The notes below the pieces were generated by a model, which was not told where the DNA came from, made no database searches, and saw only the letters and a list, made by a program, of their open reading frames with translations. From Lutraria lutraria (taxonomy: Eukaryota; Mollusca; Bivalvia; Venerida; Mactridae): a stretch of DNA of 64,000 nucleotides. Below, one piece after another: positions 38,710 through 50,280 of the stretch. The stretch lies in contig OZ026840.1 of NCBI GenBank assembly GCA_964023205.1, positions 13,930,454-13,994,453 on the forward strand, read 5' to 3'. Position numbers and translations under genes: made by a program. Within the stretch, counting starts at the first letter, position 1. Each line of letters starts with the position of its first letter.

Positions 38710-41143
38710 TTTGTTACAACCAAACTTGTAATAAAAACCAAACTTGTAATAATTATTACAAGTCTGGTTTTTATTACAAGTTTGGTTGCAAGGTCCAACC
38801 AAACTTGTAATAACCAAACTTGTAATATTTTTTTCAAGTTGAAGTAAGATATTACTTTTGCACTCATTAAATACTGATGTGTTCCGCCCCATTAATTAGC
38901 ACGTGCTGACCTAATTAAGGTCACTAGCGCTTGAAATGACCTTCTTTTTTTCATATTCAATTGACCATCTATCCATACAGTAAAACATGTAATAATTATT
39001 ACAAGTCTGGTGTTTATTACAAGTTTGGTTGCAAGGTCCAACCAAACTTGTAATAACCAAACTTGTAATAATTTTTTCAAGTTGAAGTAAGATATTACTT
39101 TTGCACTCATGAACTTACTGATGTGTTCCGCCCCATTAATTAGCACGTGCTGACCTATTTTAGGGTCACTAGCGCTTGAAATGACCTTCTTTTTTCATAT
39201 TCAAAATGCCATCTAACCATGTAGTCAAACATGTAATAATTATTACAAGTCTGGTTTTTATTACAAGTTTGGTTGCAAGGTCCAACCAAACTTGTTATAA
39301 CCAAACTTGTAATAATTTTTTCAAGTTGAAGTAAGATATTACTATTGCACTCATGAACTTACTGATGTGTTACGCCCCATTAATTAGCACGTGCTGACCT
39401 AATTAAGGTCACTAGCGCTTGAAATGACCTTCTTTTTTCATATTCAAAATGCCATCTAACCATGTAGTCAAACATGTAATAATTATTACAAGTCTGGTTT
39501 TTATTACAAGTTTGGTTGCAAGGTCCAACCAAACTTGTAATAACCAAACTTGTAATAATTTTTTCAAGTTGAAGTAAGATTTTACTTTTGCACTCATGAA
39601 CTTACTGATGTGTTCCGCCCCATTAATTAGCACGTGCTGACATAATTAAGGTCACTAGCGCTTGAAATGACCTTCTTTTTTTCATATTCAATTGACCATC
39701 TATCCATACAGTCAAACATGTAATAATGATTACAAGTCTGGTTTTTATTACAAGTTTGGTTGTAAGGTCCAACCAAACTTGTAATAACCAAACTTGTAAT
39801 AATTTTTTCAAGTTGAAGTAAGATATTACTTTTGCACTCATGAACTTACTGATGTGTTCCGCCCCATTAATTAGCACGTGCTGACCTAATTAAGGTCACT
39901 AGCGCTTGAAATGACCTTCTTTTTTCATATTCAAAATGCCATCTAACCATGTAGTCAAACATGTAATAATTATTACAAGTCTGGTTTTTATTACAAGTTT
40001 GGTTGCAAGGTCCAACCAAACTTGTAATAACCAAACTTGTGATATTTTTTTCAAGTTGAAGTAAGATATTACTTTTGCACTCATTAAATACTGATGTGTT
40101 CCGCCCCATTAATTAGCACGTGCTGACCTAATTAAGGTCACTAGCGCTTGAAATGACCTTCTTTTTTTCATATTCAATTGACCATCTATCCATACAGTAA
40201 AACATGTAATAATTATTACAAGTCTGGTGTTTATTACAAGTTTGGTTGCAAGGTCCAACCAAACTTGTAATAACCAAACTTGTAATAATTTTTTCAAGTT
40301 GAAGTAAGATATTACTTTTGCACTCATGAACTTACTGATGTGTTCCGCCCCATTAATTAGCACGTGCTGACCTATTTTAGGGTCACTAGCGCTTGAAATG
40401 ACCTTCTTTTTTCATATTCAAAATGCCATCTAACCATGTAGTCAAACATGTAATAATTATTACAAGTCTGGTTTTTATTACAAGTTTGGTTGCAAGGTCC
40501 AACCAAACTTGTTATAACCAAACTTGTAATAATTTTTTCAAGTTGAAGTAAGATATTACTATTGCACTCATGAACTTACTGATGTGTTACGCCCCATTAA
40601 TTAGCACGTGCTGACCTAATTAAGGTCACTAGCGCTTGAAATGACCTTCTTTTTTCATATTCAAAATGCCATCTAACCATGTAGTCAAACATGTAATAAT
40701 TATTACAAGTCTGGTTTTTATTACAAGTTTGGTTGCAAGGTCCAACCAAACTTGTAATAACCAAACTTGTAATAATTTTTTCAAGTTGAAGTAAGATTTT
40801 ACTTTTGCACTCATTAACTTACTGATGTGTTCCGCCCCATTAATTAGCACGTGCTGACATAATTAAGGTCACTAGCGCTTGAAATGACCTTCTTTTTTTC
40901 ATATTCAATTTACCATCTATCCATACAGTCAAACATGTAATAATGATTACAAGTCTGGTTTTTATTACAAGTTTGGTTGTAAGGTCCAACCAAACTTGTA
41001 ATAACCAAACTTGTAATAATTTTTTCAAGTTGAAGTAAGATATTACTTTTGCACTCATGAACTTACTGATGTGTTCCGCCCCATTAATTAGCACGTGCTG
41101 ACCTAATTAAGGTCACTAGCGCTTGAAATGACCTTCTTTTTTT
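38710..41143. repeat. Five-monomer higher-order repeat (1217 bp), two copies
   Basis: Monomers 1-5 and 6-10 correspond one to one at a spacing of 1217 bp (38899/40116, 39143/40360, 39387/40604, 39630/40847, 39874/41091). Monomer-specific variants repeat in order, such as cacttttgcactcattaaat near 38870/40084, a gttacgccc variant (39370/40587) and cctattttagggtca (39153/40370). Only isolated substitutions separate the two blocks. Confidence 0.88.
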
Positions 41144-42600
41144 CATATTCAAAATGCCATCTAACCATGTAGTCAAACATGTAATAATTATTACAAGTCT
41201 GGTTTTTATTACAAGTTTGGTTGCAAGGTCCAACCAAACTTGTAATAACCAAACTTGTGATAATTTTTTGCAAGTTGAAGTAAGATTTTACTTTTGCACT
41301 CATTAACTTACTGATGTGTTCCGACCCATTAATTAGCACGTGCTGACATAATTCAGGTCACTAGCGCTTGAAATAACCTTCTTTTTTTCATATTCAATTG
41401 ACCATCTATCTATACAGTAAAACATGTAATAATTATTACAAGTCTGGTTTTTATTACAAGTTTGGTTGTAAGGTCCAACCAAACTTGTAATAACCAAACT
41501 TGTAATAAAATTTTCAAGTTGAAGTAAGATATTACTTTTGCACTCATGAACTTACTGATGTGTTCCGCCCCATTAATAAGCACGTGCTGACCTAATTAAG
41601 GTCACTAGCGCTTGAAATGACCTTCTTTTTTCATATTCAAAATGCCATCTAACCCTGTAGTCAAACATGTAATAATTATTACAAGTCTGGTTTTTATTAC
41701 AAGTTTGGTTGCAAGGTCCAACCAAACTTGTAATAACCAAACTTGTAATAATTTTTTCAAGTTGAAGTAAGATTTTACTTTTGCACTCATGAACTTACTG
41801 ATGTGTTCCGACCCATTAATTAGCACGTGCTGACCTAATTAAGGTCACTAGCGCTTGAAATGACCTTCTTTTTTTCATATTCAATTGACCATCCATCCAT
41901 ACAGTAAAACATGTAATAATTATTACAAGTCTGGTGTTTATTACAAGTTTGGTTGCAAGGTCCAACCAAACTTGTAATAACCAAACTTGTAATAAAATTT
42001 TCAAGTTGAAGTAAGATTTTACTTTTGCACTCATTAACTTACTGATGTGTTCCGCCCCATTAATTAGCACGTGCTGACATAATTAAGGTCACTAGCGCTT
42101 GAAATGACCTTCATTTTTTCATATTCATTATACCATCTATCCATACAGTCAAACTTGTAATATTTATTACAAGTCTGGTTTTTATTACAAGTTTGGTTGC
42201 AAGGTCCAACCAAACTTGTAATAACCAAACTTGTAATAAAATTTTCAAGTTGAAGTAAGATTTTACTTTTGCACTCATGAACTTACTGATGTGTTTTGCC
42301 CCATTAATTAGCACGTGCTGAACTAATAAAGGTCAGTAGCACTTGAAATAACCTTCATTTTTTCATATTCATTATACCATCTATCCATACAGTCAAACTT
42401 GTAATAATGATTACAAGTCTGGTTTTTATTACAAGTTTGGTTGCAAGGTCCAACCAAACTTGTAATAACCAAACTTGTAATAAAATTTTCAGGTTGAAGT
42501 AAGATTTTACTTTTGCACTCATGAACTTACTGATGTGTTCCGCCCCATTAATTAGCATGTGCTGACCTAATTAAGGTCACTAGCACTTGAAATGACCTTC
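38721..42600. repeat. 244-bp satellite array, 16 monomers
   Basis: Landmark gcacgtgc recurs at 38899, 39143, 39387, 39630, 39874, 40116, 40360, 40604, 40847, 41091, 41336, 41580, 41823, 42067 and 42311, and as gcatgtgc at 42555: spacing 242-245 bp. Each monomer contains a large palindrome (attacaagtttggttg / ccaaccaaacttgtaat around aaggt-like spacer), a CACGTG E-box and in most copies TGACCTAATTAAGGTCA. Because the period is not a multiple of 3, minus-strand frames of up to 84 codons change frame at every monomer and are not treated as genes. Confidence 0.95.
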
Positions 42601-42721
42601 AATTGCTCATAAACCATCTGTTCTTATCAAGGATATTATCCGACATAGGATTACTATAAGTTCGGTTTTGTAATAAAACTTTCAAGTTGAAGTAAGATTT
42701 TAATTTTGGATTCACATGCTC

Positions 42722-42777
42722 ATTAATACGGTGGAACATATCAGTAGGTTACTACTGATGTGTTCCACCGTATTAAT
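42722..42777. repeat. Near-perfect 26-bp-stem hairpin at the inner edge of the satellite arm
   Basis: attaatacggtggaaca..atcagtag pairs with ctactgat..tgttccaccgtattaat around the loop gtta, with one mismatch. The right half resembles the satellite phrase actgatgtgttccgcccc, so this is an inverted junction of diverged monomer pieces. Confidence 0.85.
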
Positions 42778-44884
42778 TAGCATGTGCCGACCTAACCAAT
42801 GTCTTTGGAAATCTCTCTACACTGAGATTGTGGCACTACTTTTGCGAATTTAACTATTTCCACTATGTAGTGAATCTTATTACATGGACATATTATGAAT
42901 GAACTTCGGTGTGGATGAATACTTGATTATTATACTTGTTAGTTTTACTGTTTAAATCGCCAAAATATTTCACATGCTTTCAAAATAGACAGAATTCTGC
43001 AATATATCTTAAACGTTTGTCAAATGTCTGCAATGTATACTTATACAACAAATGGTACTAGTTTTCAAGGCGGATGAGAGGCGTTTTGTTTAAACAAAAT
43101 GAAGTGTATATTTTGTTCCTAAAAATGGTACCTTTTTAGACGTCAACGTACAATAAAAAATCAAAGTACTGAAAGTACTATCGGAATTTTATTTTTCCAT
43201 ATGAGACAAGTCGCTTGTGTTGCTCGCGACACAACAACGACTGTTGGGAGAAATCCTAAATTAGGAACTGTACAGTTGATGGATATTCATGCTTAGGAAT
43301 TAACATACACTTTCTCAATATTGCCACCTATTCATGTACAAATTCTGATATTCATGTGCTAATTAAATTTCACCAACCATGCATGTCGGTTATCTAAGTT
43401 ATCAGATGTTTCGATTTTTTCATGTAGCCAATTATCCAGCCAATAATTTTCCGAATCCATCGGTACCAAAATAAGCATTGTTACTGTCATAGTTACAGAT
43501 ATAATATATACCGAGCACTTCTAATTTATTACTTATTTTAAAATCGATAAGAAGCTAAAAAGTCGCCGTAAAACAAGATGGATGTGGCGTTTATCAGAAA
43601 CACTTATCGGTGTATTCTTGATATCTTTCTTTTGGCCTTACGCATGACACACCGTCACATGTCCGTAGACATTTCTGCCAAGAATGTCCGATATCTATCC
43701 ACGTATGTCAAAGTTACTGAGCGGACATAAAATAGAATTACCGAGTTTTTACCTTTAACCGCTAAGTGTGACTTTGACATTCGAGCTGCAGCAATTGGGG
43801 TTGCACGTGACACATCGTCTAAAGATGGTTAACATTTGTAGTAAGTTCTTGCAATGAATAACGAAGTTACAGAGTGGACACTCCGAAAAGACCGAAATTA
43901 TGACCTTAAAACTCTATGTGACCTTTAGTGCTCTGATCTTTATATAAACTGGTATACTGTATACTGAACTTCTGACCTTGTCTCACATGTGCGTATGTTT
44001 GTTAGTCCTGGACTTCTTTACAGACCGAACCTGTTTTTGGTGTGCTGTGTGGTTACAAATCTTTAGGGCAGAGTTCGTAATTATTTGATTTACTACCTCT
44101 GAAAATCATTAGAGAAGAAAAAAATAATTTAATCGCATATTATTACCATCCAAATGTTTACACAAGGAACAAGTTTACAAGATATAATTCATATACGGTA
44201 AATATGACGAATATATTATACATAATCTAATTTACCAAAAAATAGTACTTGTACTTTTAGCATTAAACTCATGATTTTTCTGTTTAAGGCCTTAACTGTT
44301 AGTATGCTGGAGAGGGTCAAATATAATTCATGTAAACCTAGAGTTTTTGGACAATTTAGATTTCAGCCCATTTGTATACATGTGTTTTTCTAAGAACTTA
44401 TTGTTGCTGTATATACACAGGTTAATATATTATCTAACAGATAATTATTGTTCAACTAATTATTATCTTTGTTACTTTTACAGCTTATTTTGCCAAACCT
44501 CTTTAAAATTTCCAGAGCTTTCAAAAGCAACAGATTTCCAACTTTTGACAAACTGCAAAGTCTGCTATGTATACTGATAAAACAAATGGTACTATGCGGC
44601 GTCACTTAATAGTAAATAAAACAATATCTGTTTAAAAACACAATGCCCCCTCTGGATGACATTTGACCTGAAAATGCGCAGATCCTGTAGAGATTGTCAT
44701 GATGACACCATATTGCTCACCACAAAAGAAGACCTTTAGAGAAGAACATTTTTCACTTTTTTCCGGTGTATGAGCCCGAATAAACCAAGTGAGCCACGGG
44801 GTTGGTCAATCTTGACTCCTGGGTCATCATTTGAACCAACATGACAGAGGACAGATGACACATGCTAATTAATGCGGCAGCACA
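42778..44884. other. Unlike central region of the foldback-like element
   Basis: No transposase or other recognisable frame. Two related ~100-bp segments at about 43640-43735 and 43800-43895 share catgacacacc/cgtgacacatcgtc, gccaagaatg-like and aaagttactgagcggaca/gaagttacagagtggaca motifs, a degenerate repeat type I recall from bivalve genomes. The rest is AT-rich. Confidence 0.45.
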
Positions 44885-45135
44885 CGATGGTATAATGAAT
44901 ATGAAAAAATGAAGGTCATTTCAAGCGCTAGTGACCTTAATTAGGTTAGCACGTGCTAATTAATGAGGCAAAACACATCAGTAAGTTCATGAGTGCAAAA
45001 GTAAAATCTTACTTCAACTTGAAAAATTTATTACAAGTTTGGTTATTACAAGTTTGGTTGGATCTTGCAACCAAACTTGTAATAAAAACCAGACTTGTAA
45101 TAATTATTACAAGTTTGGTTTTTATTACAAGTTTG
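44885..45135 (-). repeat. Inverted single satellite monomer (right arm)
   Basis: Reverse complement of the satellite monomer, most like the distal left-arm monomers (shares tcatattcattataccatc with 42120-42140 and 42364-42384). It contains gcacgtgc at 44949 and ends in the same terminal sequence as the left arm. Confidence 0.9.
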
Positions 45136-45288
45136 TATACACACGAAATAATTGGAACAAATGAACAAAAACATAATTCAACCAACACAAAGCACAATCA
45201 TCCGTCCCTAGATCATAAGCAATACTCAAAATTCAGTTCGTCATTGATTACACTGTCTTTTCTGTTTGTATCTGTTTCAATCTTTTTA

Positions 45289-46246
45289 AACCGGGTTTTC
45301 ACAAAGTGAAACCTGGTTATTAGAATGCCGAAAATGTTAGGGGGGGGGGGGGGGTCAAACAGGCGGTGTCCGGTCAATAACTAAAGTTCGGATTGACCAA
45401 TCTTTACTAAACTTGATATGTAGGATCCTTGAATGAAAACCTACATTGGGTTGTATTTGGGATCTGTGGGGTCAAGGTCAAAGTCACTGTTATTAAAAAT
45501 ATATAATGTGTGTCCGGTGAATAATTTAAGTTTGGATTGATCAATGTTGACTAAGCATATTATTTAGCATCCTTGAATGAAAACCTACCTTGGGAATTCT
45601 ATTTTAGATCTGTTGGGTCAAAGTCAATGTTACTAAAAATAGAAAATCAGTGTCCGGTCAATAACTGAAGTTTGAAATGACCAATGTTGACTAAAATGGG
45701 TATTTAGTACCCTTGCATCAAAACCTACCTTTGAATTGTATTTTGGGTCATTCGGGTCAAGGTAAAAATAGAAGATCAGTTTCCGGTCAATAACTTAAGT
45801 TTAGAATGACTAATGTTGACTAAACTTGGTATTTAGCATCCTTGCATAAAAATAGGGTGGAATTGTATTTGGGGTCAGTCAGGTCAGGGTCGCTGTTACT
45901 AAAAATAGTGTATCAGTTTCCGGTCAATAACTTCCGTTGGGAATGACTAATCTTGACTAAACTGGGTATTTTGCATCCTTGCATGAAAGCTTTGCAAAGG
46001 ATTGTATTTGGGGTCAGTTGGGTCAAGGTCAATTACCAAAAATATAACTTAATTAAGAATTAAGAAATTGCAATGAAATTATGTGTGTAGGTAGCTTACA
46101 TGGAAACCAAGATTTGGATTGCATTCTATGCCAATATGGTAAAGGTCACTCTTAGCTTATTAGCCGCATTGGAAACTGAACCACTGACGAAGCCTTGGCG
46201 AATAATTTTAGAGTACTGTTGTATTAAAGCCTTGGAAAACCTGGTT
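45289..46246. mobile_element. Tandem-repeat-bearing TIR element, copy A
   Basis: Begins aaccgggttttcacaaag with an immediate hairpin (gtgaaacctggtt) and ends gaaaacctggtt, the reverse complement of the start (one mismatch). The interior carries about five ~130-145-bp degenerate units starting tgtccggtcaataac (45367, 45512, 45652, 45781, 45918), each with ggtatttagcatccttg and ggtcaaggtcaa. A G-run lies at about 45340-45354. No coding capacity. It resembles a repeat type I remember as widespread in bivalves. Confidence 0.6.
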
Positions 46247-49200
46247 TCGTGGCATTGTCGCGTTTCTTGTTTTAATCTATCATGGTTTTCTCTGATACAT
46301 GTTTGTGTTTGGGTCAGACAAACTTTCTTTAACACTCACTGTAAACTGTTCCAACACAATACCCTTCGGTGGCCGTGCTTTTTCCTTCATGTTCTGTGTT
46401 AGGCGGGGTTTTGGTGGAATGTAGTATTTTATATAAGACTAAGTTTTTTTTTTAAATCTAGGAATCTTATTATAATAGATATGTATTCAAACTATAGATA
46501 GCCACACAATTGATAATAAACTACTTATCATTTCTTTCGTGTTATTTTCGTATTTTGTGCTCTAATTGTGCGAGTGACTTTTCTTTGCAATTCGCTGTAG
46601 ATGCTGTAAGGTCGAACATTTGAAGCGGTACAGTTTATTCATTTCAATAAACGATATGAATTAATTCCCTCTTTTATATACATCCATAACCAGTGCTTTT
46701 AGTGGTGTTTCTCCAGTGTAAGCAGCATATATGTATACCACAAATTGACTTATTTTCTACCAGCATTGATTATAACGGTCATCATCAAGTTAATCAAACT
46801 CTTTAATGTCATAACTGTTAGAACTTTGCATGTTGACAGACAATATAAAAAAAGACCTGATGTTCCATGTAAAGACTTCATATTTTATTACACGTTTATA
46901 TAATGGTCGTGTTGTTAATGGCAAACAAATAATTATCTTGAAGTTGAATGGACAATTACAAGAATACAAGAATAAACCTTCACAAATCGATATAAGATTA
47001 AGGTTAATACTCAATGATTTAATCAATATTATCTGTCATGAAATGATCCAATGAACGTTAATTTACCGGGATTAATTGTGCATGTCAAAATTCAATGTGG
47101 TGGAATTTGTATTTCCTTTGTGCAGTCACACGAGATTTCGATCCCTAATCAACACTCCTAACTTCCAGGAAAAACGCAATCTCGATAACATCGTTTACAT
47201 CACGTTTATCACCACTGATAACGTCACTGTATTGTTATACATGTGAAGAATGACTTAATCACGCCAGGTTAGATCTTTCTGCTTTTGAGAGATATATATG
47301 TATTTATATTTTGAACACAGGCGACCCTTAGCAAAGACTAAATCTGACCTTTATTGACAGGTTGCCTTCATTTTGTTTAGACATTTTGTTCTATATAATC
47401 ATTGTTTATATATAAAAGAAACAAAATTCTACTGGAAGTTCAGATTTTGCATATTCTGCTAACTATTTTGTCTTCTTCCATACTATACCACCATTTTATG
47501 GCTAGAGATCTTTCAAACATATCTTAATTGATTCATTGCAGATAAAAACATGGAATAAATCATGTACGAATAAAATGTAAATTAAACTATTCCACACTAT
47601 ATCGTTCAAAATGTATCGCAGTGTACTTTGCATATCAGAATATTTTCTTGATCTATCAACTGTATCATGTAAATCAATTACATGGCAATACGTTCAGAAA
47701 ACTCCTTCAGCGCCGACATGTGACTTTATGTAAAAGATAAATTATTTAAAGGTACAGGACATATTTTCTAACTATTTTCTGATATTAAATCATGCGTTGC
47801 CATCGTAACCGATAAACGCCACGGTAAAATTCGAATTCTTTTCAAATAATATTGTTGTTGGAAAAGTTTAGAATTTCTAAAATAGATCACACAAAACTAG
47901 ATTTCTAATACCGCTTTTAAATCTCTAATACGTGCATTATGAAGTCAATTCAAGAAATGAAATTTAATTTGCTTTTTTACTCAAACTAAGACATGTGTAA
48001 GACATGGAAACCGGTTGTATGATCATTATAATTTCAATTTATTGTATAAAGAAGATATCAAACTATATGGATGGAAGATTGTTCTAACATTTCATCATTT
48101 GTAATATACCATTTTACTAAGTGTAGGCATGTTGTCTGTGGGCATTTTCCCTTCATTTACTAATGTCTATCTATGTATACATTTGTTTATCTATAAATTA
48201 ACGTCTAGACACACCATATGGTAATCGACAAAGTGTAAGTGAAGGTAGATGGTGTTAGAACATAAAGTAACACAACTTTCAGCGTCTTGTACATTATTAC
48301 TTTACCACAACGCAAACTTTCTTTGATTCCGTCAGACCGCATCGAAATTGGTTAAAACTATACTAGGTGATGTAACAATACATCAGTGAAAGTAACGAAT
48401 TAGGATAGATTTAAGGTATTGGGATCCTAACAAATTACCACCACATTGCAGAGTATTTAAATACGCTAAAATTATTGTCAACTGCATTGAAACTGAAGGT
48501 CGTGGTTTCAAACATCAGTATGTGTTTCTTGCTCTTATTATGTTTGTAACTTTGTTAGACATGGGGGACTATTTTAAATATAAGTTATATCAAATAAAAA
48601 TATTTTAAAGCGTGATTCTTTTGCCAAAAGAGCTCGCAAATAATAAGTATCACAGGCACTGAAAAAATATGAAATGTGTTTCTTTTTCGTACAATGCACT
48701 AATATCTGATACTTTTTTAGTAAATTTATATTCAATTATGTATAACACAACAAATGCAATTTCCTGTGCAAATTTATTCTAAATAATGAAAGTTTGATCA
48801 TTTATTGATCTATGATACCGAGGGTTAAGCCGTATAGAAGGATATAGACTTTTCTGCCAAGTAAACCATCATTTTTAAAAAATGCGTAGTCAAACTCTTT
48901 ATAACATTGTCAAATAATATATTTTAATTAGTTTAACAAATAGATTTGACCACCTTTGGGATTTTGGAGTTACGATCCTAGTACATTAATATGAAAATGA
49001 CAAAACAAATTCTTAGAATGAATTTCTTTGAACAGAACGTCAAAAATATCTTTAAAACTTTAAATAAAAGCGATTAAAATGCAAAATTAAAAACAATACA
49101 GGAATGTCATGCCACATCTATAAAGGCTTCTCTGTAGCGATGATAAAGACCGTTTCAATGCGGTACCCTTCTGGTGAATGTGTTTTATCAGCTATTGTAA

Positions 49201-49279
49201 TAATTATGTTCCTAAGAATGTCTGTAGACATGCTAAATACCGTTATAATGCGGTACCCCCCCCCCCGGGAGAATATGTC

Positions 49280-50280
49280 TACTTACTTAACTTACTTAAT
49301 CCTCTTTAGTGCATAAGGCTCCCACAGCTGCTCTCCATCTATATTTGTTCTGGGCTGTTCTCTCTCCAGTTTTCCAGGTTGTTACCATTTCTTTCATCTC
49401 TGCATCAACTGTTCTCCTCCAGGTTCATTTTGGTCTCCCTTGTTTTCTTTGTTCTTGTGGTGTCCATCTTAATGCAATTATGGATACCTGTTATCATCCA
49501 TTCTCATGACATGTCCAAACCATCTCCATCGTCTGCGCTTAATTTCAGTGTTGATATCTCCTGTTCCAGTTCTTTCCTCTACTACTTTGTTGGAAATAAT
49601 TTGAGGCCATTGTATTCTCAGGACCCTTCTATGACATTTGCCTTTAAATCCTTGCAGTTTTGACTCCACATTTGTATTTGTTTTCTAGGTTTACTACATA
49701 TAATACAACTGTTCTAATATTGCTTGTGTATATTTTTACTTTAGTCTCTAGTGATATTTTTCTTGATTTCCAAATGTTACTGAGCTTGTTAAATGATGTC
49801 ACCGTTTTCACTTAGTGTGCTACCAAGATAGCAGAAAATGTCGATTTTCTCACGGGGAGTTCCATTTAATTTTGTAGCGTTGTTGTTCTTTTGGTTGATT
49901 GTCAATACTTTGGATTTCTTCTGGTTAATTCATATTATACAAGTGTATCAGCTCCTTTTTGTAGGGCTAAAGTTTTACTTAACACATGTTGGAATGTGTC
50001 TGACATAAGACAGATGTCATCTGCAAAGTCTAGATCTTCAACAGTCCATAATGTCAATTGCAGTCCCCGTTTCGTATCAGCAGTTCTTTGCATTACCCAA
50101 TCTACAGCGAAAAAGGAGAAAGTATGCACCCCTGTCGTACCCCAGATGTAATATAGAACCACTCTGAATGTTGCCCTTCATGTCTGACAGTGAAGCAGTA
50201 GCCATCGTACATGTACTTAACTATGTTGATCAATTTCATGGGTACCCTGTATGATTTAATAATCTTCCACAATGTTTTTG
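49280..50280 (-). pseudogene. Decayed LINE (reverse transcriptase C-terminal half), minus strand
   Basis: Minus-strand fragments in several frames give recognisable non-LTR reverse transcriptase pieces: KTLWKIIKSYRVP and SGVRQGCILSPF (50120-50275), then DLDFADDICLMSDTF (50020-50070, the catalytic A/F-DD motif), then KRRRWRWFGHVMRMDDNRYP (about 49478-49540) of the C-terminal region. Frameshifts and stops separate them. The 3' end (near 49281-49310) is a short ttaagtaag-type tail. Domains N-terminal to the palm, including the endonuclease, are missing. Affinity is to RTE/CR1/Jockey-like LINEs; the clade is not resolved. It sits exactly between duplication copies A and B. Confidence 0.85.

Larger units (their letters stand above)
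38721..45135. mobile_element. 6.4-kb satellite-armed foldback-like element in copy A
   Basis: Present in copy A, absent from the equivalent site in copy B (56212-56230). The ends are inverted repeats of about 250 bp: both begin caaacttgtaataaaaacca reading inward, then aacttgtaataattattac, and stay near-identical through a whole satellite monomer. The left arm expands to 16 monomers (38721-42600). The right arm is one inverted monomer (about 44885-45135). About 2.3 kb of unlike DNA lies between. No transposase frame was seen, so it would be non-autonomous. Long inverted arms built of tandem repeats are the architecture of foldback-type elements. No clear target-site duplication was found: relative to B the junctions also differ by about 15 bp. 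It could alternatively be a transposed satellite block. Confidence 0.7.
35437..49279 (+). repeat. Segmental duplication copy A
   Basis: Starts at about gagatccttacaatag and runs, with small indels, parallel to copy B (from about 50280) to the minisatellite phrase gggagaatatgtct at 49267-49280. Without its 6.4-kb insertion it is about 7.4 kb. It carries a foldback-like element absent from B and lacks B's LINE. Paired short open frames in the two copies differ mainly by amino-acid-changing substitutions, so the duplicated DNA appears non-coding. Confidence 0.93.

Noticed and set aside
38686..42558. Repeated minus-strand frames of 60-84 codons (for example MLINGAEHISK...) across the satellite
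   Set aside because: They repeat once per 244-bp monomer, which is not a multiple of three, have low-complexity repeats (LLQVWLLQVW) from the palindrome, and drift freely between monomers. They are a by-product of the satellite.
38721..42600. CRISPR-like array
   Set aside because: The period is 244 bp with no variable spacers; all of the unit is repeated, and the genome is eukaryotic.
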